Shown one piece after another: positions 54,167 through 63,537 of a DNA stretch of 64,000 nt; position 1 is the stretch's first letter, and each line of letters opens with the position of its first letter. The stretch spans positions 17,258,548 to 17,322,547 of the forward strand of contig OZ024884.1 of assembly GCA_964017185.1 (NCBI GenBank), in the 5' to 3' direction. Source of the DNA: Rugalucina vietnamica. Lineage: Eukaryota; Mollusca; Bivalvia; Lucinida; Lucinidae. The position numbers and the translations under genes are program-made. Under the pieces are notes generated by a model. The model did no database searches. It was not told the origin of the DNA and saw nothing but the letters and a program-made list of their open reading frames with translations.

Positions 54167-55088
54167 CAACAACAAAAAAAACAACAACATTTTGTGCATT
54201 TCGTTGGCGAGGAACGACAAATTAATGTTAAACATTAAAACTGTCTTTTTTCTAAAAGTACCCGGAACCAAGCGAATTCCTGATATGAGTTTGTCCTTTC
54301 TCAAGCACTTGAAAATGCATATTAACTGAACGCTTATAAATGTCGTCAGGTATTCTGTGACTTTCGAAATTTGGAGTTTTATTACAATTTGAACCTTTGC
54401 GTGAGAAAACCAATAAATTGGGTTCCGACAAGGTTCGACCTGGTCCGAAACAAACCGGACTGTACCGTCACAGAAGATGCTAGAGGCTGGAAATTTTGGA
54501 TTTAGAAAGTAGAGGAATTGTAGGCAGTGTAGGGGAAAACGAAGGAGCTGATCCGCTTCGCAGTCACTGCGAAGCTGATCTTCTTCTTTGTTTTCGCCTG
54601 TGCAGATTGTTGGTTTTCCCATGCAGCGGATCATTTTTGAAATATCCTACAAATCGCAAGGCACAGCGTTTTAAAATTTCGAAGCCACATGATAGGATTT
54701 TTAAGTTGTATTATCAATGATCGAACACAATGAGACCTCAAAATGATACAAGGATTTATATGAAGGGGTGCGTTTCTACAGTGTCTCAGTATATCATAAC
54801 ATTCAATGTTTCATCAACGTGAAGTAAGCGAATTCTTTCAGTCATCTATCTTTGTTTCACGATTTTAGAACTACGCTCCTTAAATCAACAAGAACAAGAA
54901 TGATCTACGACGGTCTTAACAGCATACAGTACAAGGTTCTACGACTAGAGTTCCTTCCCCTGTACACATGGATATTGGTGTCGATCAACGAAGCTAACAT
55001 AACAGCTTCAAAATTTAAACGTCCTAACACTCATTCTAAAATAAAGTGCAAATCCTGGAGAAAAAAATGTAGAAAAATAAACGTTTAA
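44841..55088 (+). CDS. Beta-1,4-galactosyltransferase family protein, probable GalNAc-transferase type (5' end not found)
   Basis: Golgi GT7 enzyme adding Gal or GalNAc beta-1,4 to GlcNAc. Stem exons, all phase 1-1: 44841-44876 and 46169-46204 (duplicated 36-nt exon, YLETSLRRKE), 47458-47511 (ETKLHVLEISRNLSLSLK), then three extra copies of the next exon at 48509, 49077 and 49505. Catalytic exons: 50057-50289 (PGGQYKP, LLVPYRNRESQLQTFLKHIH), 50982-51169 (FNRGALFNIGF, metal site FHDVDLLPEDNRNVY, PRHLSAAIDKFEY), 51479-51601 (NIVGGALAMS, GWGGEDDDLYRR), 53200-53298 (MIPHGTD metal-binding His), 54869-55088 (DGLNSIQYKVL, PLYTWI, basic tail, stop). Phases agree at every catalytic junction. Where bovine B4GALT1 has Tyr289 (QYFGG) this protein has Ile (NIVGG), the residue linked to GalNAc transfer in invertebrate homologues. 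AATAAA lies at 55123. The first exon with the anchor is missing from my model. Confidence 0.88.
47045..47345 (+). repeat. SINE-like repeat with A-rich end
   Basis: It shares CACCATCTGGATACCGGCTA, GTGGTTTAGTCAAACCATCC, GGTGGGTAAACTTTATA, GGATGCCATGGCGTCCCCAT and CGCAACGTCCCGCCATG with 45125-45310 and 58070-58280. It ends in a long A run with TAAA repeats. Confidence 0.5.
47650..48219. other. Intron sequence: reversed-end family S fragment, otherwise nothing
   Basis: 47655-47775 matches the left part of family S in reverse order (CACAACAAGAGCACCGCCTTGG, AACCGGTATTACGGGATC, CTTCATGTGGTTCA). 47776-48219 shows no exon or named repeat. Confidence 0.45.
48220..50170 (+). repeat. Four tandem units of a glycosyltransferase exon and its intron
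   Basis: Units begin with AACAGAAACTACGGTTTTAAAA or a variant near 48222, 48668, 49215 and 49650 and each ends at TCTACAGGTCA or TCTACAGGTTA. Each holds a 111-nt copy of the exon coding RNVEIASST...GGQYKPNSN: 48509-48619, 49077-49187, 49505-49615, and 50057 onward. Only the last copy continues into the catalytic domain. In the other three, coding similarity breaks right after ACAGGT and a stop follows unless the weak donor GTCAAA/GTTAAA is used. Units 2 and 4 share the same reversed family S fragment (48966-49045, 49942-50025) at the same place, so an A-B pair was duplicated as a block. Confidence 0.85.
50300..50580 (-). repeat. Family A fragments in a B4-type gene intron
   Basis: Two right-end pieces lie in series: TTGAGCATAAATC...GCATGGGCAAGCTTTCGTAA, then CCGGCGAGGCGGTTCTAACG...GCATGGGTAAAGTTTTCGTAA. 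Both are in the intron after the exon ending at 50289. Confidence 0.55.
51297..51430. repeat. Family B start plus reversed SINE head
   Basis: 51299-51365 holds the family B beginning (GAGCCTTTGCATGAGAAAAC, CAGATCAGCTGTGCAGTAAC). 51375-51430 is the reversed tRNA-like head of the SINE at 55453 (AAACAGCGCTCTTAACTGCT, CGGCCACCGG). About 50 bp ahead of the exon at 51479. Confidence 0.55.
51606..51885 (+). repeat. Family A repeat, complete, beginning at a splice donor
   Basis: It runs from CATCAGGAAAACATGTCCGTG to GCATGGACATGTTTTCGTAA with the perfect centre GAACCGCCTCGCCGAGGCGG. It starts only about 10 bp after the donor of the exon that encodes the GWGGEDDD motif. Confidence 0.8.
51886..53199. 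other. Intron sequence with nothing recognised
   Basis: AT-rich intron of the beta-1,4 glycosyltransferase gene with a short A run at 53056-53072 and a triplicated GAGGGACACC-type word near 52205-52230. Confidence 0.4.
53358..53615 (+). repeat. Family A repeat, left part intact
   Basis: It begins CATCACGAAAACATGTCCATG and ends GCATGGGCAGTTTCGTAA. The palindromic centre is reduced to GAACCGCCTAG. Confidence 0.7.
53762..54042 (-). repeat. Family A repeat, reversed, complete
   Basis: It begins TTACGAAATCTTGCCCATGC, has the centre GAACCGCCTCGCGGTTC, and ends TTTCACGGACATGTTTTCCTGATG. It faces the copy at 53358, so the two together could form a large hairpin in one intron. Confidence 0.75.
54120..54163. 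repeat. (AC)n microsatellite
   Basis: About 21 uninterrupted AC units, followed by AAAACAACAAC. Intron of the beta-1,4 glycosyltransferase gene. It is translated in several frames but is not coding. Confidence 0.95.
54390..54632 (+). repeat. Family B repeat, complete
   Basis: GAACCTTTGCGTGAGAAAACC at the start, GGTTTTCCCATGCAGCGGATC at the end, and the central hairpin GAGCTGATCCGCTTCGCAG...CTGCGAAGCTGATCTTCTTC. Confidence 0.75.
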
Positions 55089-55122
55089 ACCAAACTGACC
55101 ATGTTTCTTTGGCAGCACTTGG

Positions 55123-55128
55123 AATAAA
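55123..55128 (+). terminator. Candidate polyadenylation signal of the beta-1,4 glycosyltransferase gene
   Basis: AATAAA lies 35 bases after the stop codon. A 3' untranslated region of about 55 bases would follow if it is used. A second AATAAA lies at about 55367. Confidence 0.4.
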
Positions 55129-55452
55129 CCACATTATATTTCAGTAGCTCATGTCAGCAAGAGGTCTGTTACGGATGCTACAGAGTTGACATGACATGTT
55201 CTTTTAAAATGTCTGTGCTTTGACAGAAACGAATCAAAGGGCAAATTTTAGGCAAATAATGAAAGCCCTATGTAATGGAATTGATAAAAATGAAATGAAA
55301 TCAGGGACAGACGTTCATGTAAAAATATAGAAAGAAAGTGTAGCGTTTATCACTGTTCATTAGTATAGAATAAAATTCTTCAGGCCAATTGCACCCTGAC
55401 ATCACTTCTGACATTTGCCATTAACCGAAGTACAAAGGAAAGAAATTAAATT

Positions 55453-55697
55453 TTGGCGGCTCCCGTGGCCGAGCGGTTAAGAGCGCTGTTTCTTAATCAC
55501 TCGATCATCTCACCGCTGTGTCTGTGCGGGTTCTAGCCCCGCTCTAGCCACATGTGAGACAAGCCAAGTTCTGCTTGTGGGTGTGTCAGGTGGTTTTTCT
55601 CGGGTTCTCCCGTTTTCGCCCCACCTACTGATAGGCCCGTCTCATATGAGCTGAAATAATCTTGCAAGGGACGTGAAACTGAATTAAAAAAAAATCA
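55453..55697 (+). mobile_element. tRNA-derived SINE, full length
   Basis: The head GTGGCCGAGCGGTTAAGAGC (A box of a Ser/Leu-like tRNA) and GCGGGTTCTAGCCCCGC (B box) is followed by CACATGTGAGACAAGCC, a body with CTCGGGTTCTCCCGTTTTCG, and the A-rich end GAATTAAAAAAAA. The head recurs at 61483 and, reversed, at 51375. Confidence 0.75.
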
Positions 55698-55721
55698 AAA
55701 CAAACCGCTTGCTTTCCTAAA

Positions 55722-56513
55722 ATGATGGAAATCATATGTCATATGAGCTCAGCTGAGGCTTCTGGCTTACAAGGTGAGCATACAGTATACCTATGCTCTG
55801 GCGACCCAGATCTCTGCAACCTCGTGGACCATCATAGCCAAACAGTACACCTTGGTAGGTTTGTGTCTAAACTGGGTGAAACAGCTAGAGTATTAAATTC
55901 CCGCAGCTTTTTCTTGTTTATTCATTTTCAATAACATTTCTCTAAATATTTAAATATTCAAATATACGACCAAACGTTATCACACCGTATTAGCGGCAAA
56001 ACAGAAAGTATTATAAGATCGCAGAACGCCGACCTTTTGATATGCCGATTTCGCGGGTAAGTCAGTTAAATTGACATTTTTACATTAAATAACAATGGTA
56101 TGATTTAAAATGACTTCCCATAGCTATTGTCGAATAAGTTATGCAATGTTCTATGCAGTAGCTGTTTCTGATTTCCATTTATGAAGGCCATGACATCCTT
56201 TTGAACGTTCGTATCTGCACTTTTTACAGGTAAAAGTCGGCTTTATGATGTATATTCTCTAGTTACGGATATGATATTAAAAAGGTTGCTAATCCATAAA
56301 ACATTTGAATATCTTCCCTGCACATCACCCGATTCACCGCGCAGTTTAAAAGTTTGGCCGAGTTATGTACGATTTAAGAAAGGAAGGGTAAATAAAAAAT
56401 GCAATAGAGAACGCCTTTTCATAGAGGAGACTACACTCTGTGAACGCCTTCTATGGCAATCTATGAACTTAATCTTTCAAAACCTAAAAGAACCCTGTAA
56501 AACAAGCTATTAA
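55722..56513 (+). CDS. Unrecognised protein, two-exon candidate
   Basis: The second exon (56230-56513) is the stronger part: a good acceptor (CACTTTTTACAG), then 94 codons to a TAA. It begins GKSRLYDVYSLVTDMILKRL and ends ERLLWQSMNLIFQN then LKEPCKTSY, with five Cys and many basic residues. A possible first exon is 55722-55773 (MMEIICHMSSAEASGLQ, donor CAAG|GTGAGC), phase 1 like the acceptor; an in-frame later donor at about 55854 is also possible. I recognise no family. It lies 1.1 kb after the beta-1,4 glycosyltransferase gene on the same strand, so it could also be an alternative 3' exon of that gene, since the phase fits the phase 1 stem exons. The start is uncertain and the function unknown. 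Confidence 0.35.
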
Positions 56514-58960
56514 AGCGGCAAAAAACACAACGTTTCGTATTGTTGGTCATGCATATTACTTATTATATTGAAAGAGGATTTAGACACAAAAAGCAACAGT
56601 AAAATGGTGACAGTATGGCATAATCGACATGTACTCGTAAGCTTACATAGATCTACTTCAAATTGTGTTGAACGTGAGTTGCATTAGCTGTGGCTTTTCT
56701 TTAGAACGACAATGTATACTGAGTTCCACAGCCAACGTAACTTTATTTTTTCCTATCTGCTTTTAAATTGGTCAATTATGAGAAAACTTTTGTGCTCTAT
56801 CATCATTAAAATGACTGGAAAATCTTTGTGCGTAATCAGATTTGAGATTTTAGTGCGCATGCGCGGGAACACGCCCCAGGGTACAAAAGTGCATTTTCCG
56901 TGCCCTGCGCGCGCGTGCTCGATTTTTTTTTTCAAAACAATTCACTGATTCAAATCTTGGACAATCGTCCAATGAGTGTATGGCAATACCAATGTTGAAA
57001 CCCACGACTCAACGCCAGAAATTAGCATTGATTTTCAGTACCCGAAAAATTCTTGTTTTTAGGCGTTCAACGTCACTTGGTCACATGCTCGACGTCAGTG
57101 CAGATGTCAACCATATGCTTTATTTTGAGTTGGCGACATAGCCTTATTGATTAAAGTGTATTGCAGATATGGGAAAGTCGTTGTTTAATGTGTTTAGTTG
57201 CTGTGGAATAGGGTGGTTTGCACAGTTTAGCAAGAAATTCATTAAAATCGCTGATTTCCTTCATTTTTCAAAATGACCCCTTCGCCAGTTTTCACGCAAT
57301 TGTAGGCGAACGGAAAAAGTCAGACGGCTGATTTTCACAGGTCGTCTTTGAAAATGGTTTGACTACATATATTCAGAATTTCGGATGAATCGACTGAAAG
57401 CACAAAAAGTTATTAAACATTTAATGACGAGTTGCGTTGGCTGTGGAACTCAGTATATATTAAATTAATATTTGATCCGGCAGGGGGTGGTTCAAATGAT
57501 GCTACCTGGGATACCGTCAGAGTCACTTATATACCATCACATGCCAAACACTGCCGTCATCCTAGTATATGATCGACGGCCGCTAAGAAAGAATAAAAAG
57601 AAAAAGATAAATTCAGATTGCCTCTACTTTTCTAAAATTGATAAAACATAATCGCTTCTTATGCTGAGTCACAGTTTCGTGTCTGTTGTTCTCCTAAATG
57701 GTGGCTAAACATTATCAACCTGCATACAAATTAATTATTCTACAAACTTCTTACAGCGCAGATTGACGCAACACCTCTCAACATGTAATGAAATGGGGTG
57801 CGGTCTCGGAAACCGGATCAATTTGACTGCCAACTACAGCGAAACAATGAACTTGTCGCAATAGTTTCGCAGTCTGAGAAAAAAAATCGACCATTTTCAG
57901 TTGAGCATAATGTGAAGGGGGCGCCGGAGTCGAGAAAAAAACTAAGGAATAAAGTCTTGTTCTACATGTAGGCATATATATTTTCGTGAAATTCAACGTT
58001 ATTGTAATAGATGGGCTGTTTGTGCCTCCAGACAAAGCTTGTACTCTGCTGACTGACTGATTACTGATTCACCGCTCGGGTCTGAGCCTGTCCAGGAAAA
58101 GTGGTTTCGAGTCAAACCTTCCACACAAATATAAGCCTTTGTGGCTTTGTTGGAAGGTTATATATTTAGCACTTGCTGGATGCCATGGCATTCTCATTTT
58201 GGGTAAAAGTCCCATAAAATGGAGGCAACGTCCCGACATGACTGGGACGTTAAGCATCAATTCAAACAAACAAACAACGTTATAGCAATATTCCATGTGT
58301 ATCAACAGACGAGAATGCAATCTTACTATGCATAATTTTAGCTAGATCTACATTGTTGTTCAAACTTTTAAAATGGAAATAAAAATGTAATGCTGTCCCG
58401 TCAGACCGGCACGCCAAGGCTTTGAATCTGATTCAGAATGATTTACTGTTGTCATGCCATATTGACAATATGCATCTGGAGGGAACTTAATCCCTGTTTC
58501 TCACAAAACATGCGAATGGCGAACCGAAGCAGTTGTGAATATATGTATATATAGCTTGTACAAACGTAGTCCAGAAGCTCCATTACTATTCTAATTTACA
58601 TAATTAACTGAAAAAAATGACTAAAATGGCCACGTAGAAAGAGTAAAAACGGTTGAAACGCATCAGAACTAAATTGTTCCTAGATTGCCCAATGTATTTA
58701 ATTTTGGCGTTCTGTGATTGCTACCACTAGCGTTCTCCATTGCCAAAGTATCAAATACACTATATGTTCAAACAGACACAGCGCTTTAAACATATCAGAT
58801 TAAATATATCTAATGCACACAGAATAAGCATAAAGGATCTAATTTTATATTTCTGCCTCGTAAACGATTGAATCATATCAAAGAAGACACGTAATCAAAC
58901 ATATTTGTTAGTTTTGTGTTCAAAAAGTGAAGAAAGCGATAAAAAAATGTTATTTTCCAG
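56514..58960. other. No gene recognised; one SINE-like fragment
   Basis: 58070-58280 matches the repeat at 47045 (AAGTGGTTTCGAGTCAAACC, GGATGCCATGGCATTCTCAT, GCAACGTCCCGACATGACTG, ending in CAAA repeats). No supported exon elsewhere. Confidence 0.45.
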
Positions 58961-58996
58961 ATTCAGATGAGGATTGTTTGGACAGGAAAAACAAAG
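58961..58996 (+). other. Orphan 36-nt candidate exon, phase 1-1
   Basis: It is flanked by TTATTTTCCAG and GTACAT and codes D-SDEDCLDRKNK-G when read in phase 1. Length and phase equal those of the small exons in the HS3ST-like and beta-1,4 glycosyltransferase genes. No partner exon was found, so this may be chance. Confidence 0.25.
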
Positions 58997-59261
58997 GTAC
59001 ATCTTAGAAATCGCCTTCAACTAATGGCATACTCACCTTTGCTGACATGCATTCAATTCCCATGAAAAACAATAAAATAATAACCTTACCCACAACACTG
59101 GCCTGTCAAAAAGGTCGGCGTCCTGCGATCGTATAGTGCGTTCTGTTTTGCCGCTAACACGGTGTGGTTATATGTTCGTAAATGCATTATTGATGGATAA
59201 AGTAGTCTTTGTTATAATATGCTTTCCATTGCACCGCAACAGTGCGGTGATTCGTGTACAT
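58997..59261. other. No gene recognised
   Basis: Short AT-rich spacer between the orphan exon and a family A repeat. Confidence 0.3.
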
Positions 59262-59540
59262 TACGAAAACTTTCCCATGCAATAAACTGATAATTTTAGC
59301 TTTAAATATTTAAATTTTTAGCTGAAAAATTTTGATAGTTTTCTTATTTTTTGCTCGAAAGATAGATTGTGTGTACACGTTAGAACCGCCTCGGCGAGGC
59401 GGTTATAACGGGTACCCACAATTTATGTTTTGGAGAAAAAATAAGAAAAATAGGTATACCCCTGCATACCCCAGTTTTACTATATAAAAGTGGGGTTCAG
59501 GGGTGGGGGGGTATACTTCACACGGAGATGTTTACATGAT
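59262..59540 (-). repeat. Family A repeat, reversed, complete
   Basis: TTACGAAAACTTTCCCATGC at the left, the centre GAACCGCCTCGGCGAGGCGG, TACTTCACACGGAGATGTTT at the right. It lies about 220 bp beyond the stop of the minus-strand galactosyltransferase. Confidence 0.75.
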
Positions 59541-59761
59541 AAGAAACGACACACTGTGTTTTGAGCAAAGGAACAACGTTGTATCATCAGTGTCTACGAT
59601 ATTCAGATTATTTAATCTACTTTACCTAATGTGTTTTTTTTCCCTTTTGATTAGTTTAAGGCATCTTTCTTTTGTAACAATATCTCCAGACCTACAAGGT
59701 TCGTTGGAGTTAAGATACGCCTCGTGTGAAATGTATTACTCTGTCTTTTACCTAGTATGTG

Positions 59762-61472
59762 TTAACGTTTGTTTTTCGTTTTGAATAGTTCAAGGCATCT
59801 TTGTTTTGTAAGAATGTCTCCAGACTCACAAGGTTTGTTGTAGATGGATTCCATCAATGCCATAGGAACACCATGTACCGTGATAACGTTCATACATTTA
59901 TACCAACAAAGAGGAAAATGATTACTGTATTTAACTGAGGTGTGTAATGGTGTATCTGTTAATTTTAAACCCATATGTTTCAGACAAAGTCCTACGAATG
60001 CATCTTCAAAAGGTATGAAGTCTACTTTTGGATAAATATTCAATATTCCTTGCACATGTTTCATTGATAACACATACCCCGGGCCGCTGTAGTAGTTAGG
60101 ATACGTTTTGTTTGGATACGCCTCGTGCGAAATGTACCATTTAGTCTTTAAATCACGTTTAGGATATGCCGATTTGACGACTCTACCAAATGAGAAGTTT
60201 TCGTCTTCTAGAGTCAGCAGTTCTAACAGACTTGGAATGTTATTATAAACATCATCATCTGTTTTCATTATAAATCGCGCATGCGCACAATGGTTGTTGG
60301 CAAAATGAAAACCAGCTATGGTCTTTAATGTAAGATTTCTGTAAGTATCTTGAAAATTTACAATCACTATATCGTTGAATTCATTCGCTTCTTTCGTAAG
60401 TTTCTGTTGTAGAATATAGTCATCTGTTTCACCTACAACAAATACATACCTCACGTTGGTGTTATCATTGGCTGCTTTAAGCCAAGAGTTTCTGAGTGAC
60501 TGTCGTTTGCTGCTATATTCAACAGCTGAGGAGATTAGAATAAGCAAGTCTAAAGAACTATTTTCTTCTTTTAACTTGCATATATTTGGAAGATCTTTGA
60601 TGAATTTAAATTTATGCAGGAGTCTTGTCTTGAAGTCTCCTCCTGTAAAAGTAGTCTCGTTTACCGAGTCTCCTCGTGTAAAAGTAGTCTCGTTTACCGC
60701 TCCCTGCAAACTTTGGTTCATGTTTGTCTGGTGACCAATAGATGCAACCGGAACATGACTTGTGCTGTAAATGATACAAATAATCATTCCATTGCACCAA
60801 ACATTATTGAGAAGCTAAAGATAGAAAGACAAACAAACAGACAAAAAGGAATTATGAGAAGTTCTTTAATATATATGAGCCGCCGCAACCAACAAGGCGA
60901 AAACAAAGGCCTAGATCAGCTTCGCAGTAACTGCGAAGCTGATCAGCGCCTTTGTTTTCCCTACACGGATAGTACAATTCTCTAAATTTTCCAGCCTCTA
61001 ACCATCTTCTTTGACTGTACCGCCCGGTTTGTGTCGGACCTGGGCGGAACCCAATTTGATGGTATTCTTGCGCACAGGCTCATATAGTAATTCTTTATCA
61101 TATTTTGTATCTATATATTGTCTTTCTACGTACTTTAGTTTTACATTTTGCACTCTCAAAAATAATTCAACCTTTTCAAAAATGTTTATGTATGTAAATT
61201 CTTGTATTATTAGCCTGTCATGTAACGTAAGAGAAACAGTTATAGGATCTGACTTACATGTACTTAGACGCATTGGCATGATGCCTGTACATATCCACTT
61301 TTGCGAGTCTTCCTAAATTGTCTTTTCCACGTTTCATCCCATTTCCAGCGTGCAAGCATACTAGCAAAATGTTAACTACACATAACAGTAACAACAATCC
61401 GACCACAGCTTTGCTTAGATGAACTCTCATCTGATCCTGTATCATCCATAGTAGTATGTCATGTATTTTCAC
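59762..61472 (-). CDS. Beta-1,3-galactosyltransferase family protein, two exons, complete
   Basis: Golgi GT31 enzyme. Exon 1 is 61472-61258 with a perfect donor (GTAAGT); exon 2 is 60764-59762 with the acceptor TTTGTATCATTTACAG. Both are phase 2, giving 405 residues. Exon 1 holds the type II anchor (AVVGLLLLLCVVNILLVCLH, about 22-41). The stem has a 10-residue tandem repeat (VNETTFTRGD-SVNETTFTGGD) with N-glycosylation sites. Catalytic motifs: LILISSAVEYSSKRQSLRNS, DTYRNLTLKT, FIMKTDDDVY (metal-binding DDD about 241-243), YYSGPGYVLS, and FEDAFVGLCL, as expected for the family. The start could instead be the Met at residue 10 or 15 of the same exon. A family B element (60880-61085) sits in the intron. 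It is distant in sequence from the left-edge relative, so not a recent duplicate. Donor and acceptor sugar are not predicted. Confidence 0.9.
60880..61085 (-). repeat. Family B repeat in the galactosyltransferase intron
   Basis: GAGCCGCCGCAACC at the left, the hairpin GATCAGCTTCGCAGTAACTGCGAAGCTGATC, GTACCGCCCGGTTTGTGTCGG, and TGCGCACAGGCTC at the right. Confidence 0.75.
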
Positions 61473-61482
61473 AAACGTTATT

Positions 61483-61592
61483 TTGCGGCGACCGTGGCCG
61501 AGAGGTTAAGAGCGCTGTTTCTTAATCACTCGATCATCTCACCGCTGTGTCTGGCGTGGCTTCGAGCCCCGCACTAGCCACATGTGAGACAC
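61483..61592 (+). repeat. tRNA-derived SINE head fragment
   Basis: GTGGCCGAGAGGTTAAGAGC and GGCTTCGAGCCCCGC are A-box and B-box sequences. The bases between are identical in large part to 55453-55560. The SINE body is missing after CACATGTGAGAC. It lies just upstream of the minus-strand galactosyltransferase start. Confidence 0.65.
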
Positions 61593-61919
61593 TTCTTCAC
61601 TGACCCTATAGATTTGGCAACATGGAGCCAAATAGAATTACTGCAATTTGCAATTTTCAACAGGATAGTCGAACACAGACTATAAAACTATCATAATCAA
61701 AAAGGGGCTAAATATATTAAACGTTGGTTAGAAAATGATTCTTCGATGCCGATAATAATTTTCAGATTTCTCAGAATACCCTCGCTAATCTCAAAGGACA
61801 AATCGAGAGAATATAATCTGCACTATAGCTGATGTACGGGGAAGCTGAGATATGTTAGATGTTCTACGTGCCAAATAGAAAAAAAAAAAAACAAAACAAA
61901 AAAAAAACATTCCTTGGTC
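61593..61919. other. No gene recognised
   Basis: It contains an A-rich run at 61879-61908. This is the presumed promoter side of the galactosyltransferase, with no clear element. Confidence 0.35.
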
Positions 61920-62215
61920 GTGGTTAAAATAATAGCGTTTGACCTCTAAGTGATTCGCCATTGTCGAGTCCACTGTACCTGTCGTTTATCTATTCTTCTG
62001 TATTGTTATATGTAAAACAATCAAAATCTTAAATACCGTTCGGTGAATCCTTCTACTATCCGACAGAAATTGAAGTTTGTTTAATTACGATTCCACTGTT
62101 ATAACTTTTGATAGGAAGAAGTTGGAATAAATCCTTTAATAATCCAAAATAATATAATACCATTTGAAAACTGATTAGTTTGGATTAAAAGCTTTCTTAT
62201 TTTGGGTTATTCATT
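61920..62215. repeat. Dispersed repeat, inverted copy of 30180-30430
   Basis: GACCTCTAAGTGATTCGCCA, ACCGTTCGGTGAATCCTTCT and AGTTGGAATAAATCCTTTAA are reverse complements of the 30.2-kb copy with small changes. Confidence 0.65.
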
Positions 62216-62283
62216 GAAATGTCATGTTAGTAGATCTAATTGCATGAGTTTTCTATGTATGTATTCAACAACTACAAAAACAA

Positions 62284-62563
62284 TCATCAGGAAAACATGT
62301 CCGTGAAAAGTATACGCCCTTGAACCCCACTTTTATATAGTAAACTGGGGTTTGCAGGGGTATACCTATTTTTCTTATTTTTGCTTCAAAACATAGATTG
62401 TGGGTACTCGTTAGAACCGCCTCGATGAGGCGGTTCTAACTTGTTCCCACGATCAATGTTTTGAGCAAATATAAGAAAAAAATAAAACTTTTTCATCTGA
62501 AAATTTTCAATTTTTAAAGCTTAAAAAATCTTTGTGTATTGCATGGGCATGTTTTCGTAATGA
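62284..62563 (+). repeat. Family A repeat, complete
   Basis: CATCAGGAAAACATGTCCGTG to GCATGGGCATGTTTTCGTAA, the centre GAACCGCCTCGATGAGGCGG. About 280 bp. Confidence 0.8.
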
Positions 62564-62937
62564 TTCATTCATTATCAAAATGGTCTACACAGCATGCCTT
62601 CAAATACGTGGCTAGCAGATGAAAACAAAAATTAAAATCTTCTTCTCGCTCATACAAGTGAAAACCAAACGAATAAGCCTTCTAACATAGCAGACGATTG
62701 GAAGCCCATCCCACTTTGCCATATCGGCTGAACTGCTGTCCGTTCGGAAATTTCAGGGTCTGGTACTGTTTGACAATACCGATCTCCCTATTTTTGCCTA
62801 TGCCTACGACGTTTGGGGCTATGAACATAGCGAAATATTGGAACGAATAATACTCAATTCCTTAAATCCAAAATCATCAAAGCGAGTACAAGTACGACCA
62901 AAACTCCGTTTTGATGACTAGATGACGTATACATTAT

Positions 62938-63170
62938 TTGAGCCTCCACATGGGAAAACCAACAATCTGCATAGGCGAAAACTTAGGCGCAGATCAGCGG
63001 TAACCGCGAAGCTGATAAGGGCATTTGTTTTCGCTACTCGGATAGTACAATTCCTCCTCTACTTAACTCCAAAATGTCAAGCTTCTGGCTCTTTTCTATG
63101 CTTGTACAGGTCGGTTTGTGTCGGACCTGTTCGGAAACCACATTGTTGGTTTTCCCACGAGGCGGCTTAT
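62938..63170 (-). repeat. Family B repeat
   Basis: GAGCCTCCACATGGGAAAACC at one end and GGTTTTCCCACGAGGCGGCTTA at the other, with the central hairpin CGCAGATCAGCGGTAACCGC. The internal order (hairpin before GGTCGGTTTGTGTCGGACC) shows reverse orientation. Confidence 0.75.
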
Positions 63171-63537
63171 TTGGTTGTATCCGCAAATATTGGACAGTTA
63201 AACCATTTGAACAGGTAATGGGAAACTTCGTGTTTTCAGAAACTTACATGTAAATGCATCAAAACATAGATAACTTTGTTCGGGATAAGATTAGATATAC
63301 AAGTACCCCCAATGTCAATTTGTTGCATTCAAGTTATGATTTGATTTGTACATTATTTGCATATTCAACAAAATAAAATTGTTGTGTTTTATTAACGTTG
63401 CAAATAATCTGGAACTCTCAACTTGAGGTAAACAATCATCGAAGTCCACCTTTTTTACGCGGCAATTGGGCAGCCGTCATCTTCTGCAACACTGATATTG
63501 AAATATTAAAGGAGGAAAGCGAACAAGGGATATAATT

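Noticed and set aside
54119..54634. 171-codon minus-strand frame with poly-(CV)
   Set aside because: It consists of an (AC)n microsatellite and a family B repeat.
55453..55560. Possible tRNA-Ser/Leu gene
   Set aside because: No proper acceptor stem or anticodon arm, and the sequence runs into a SINE body with an A-rich tail.
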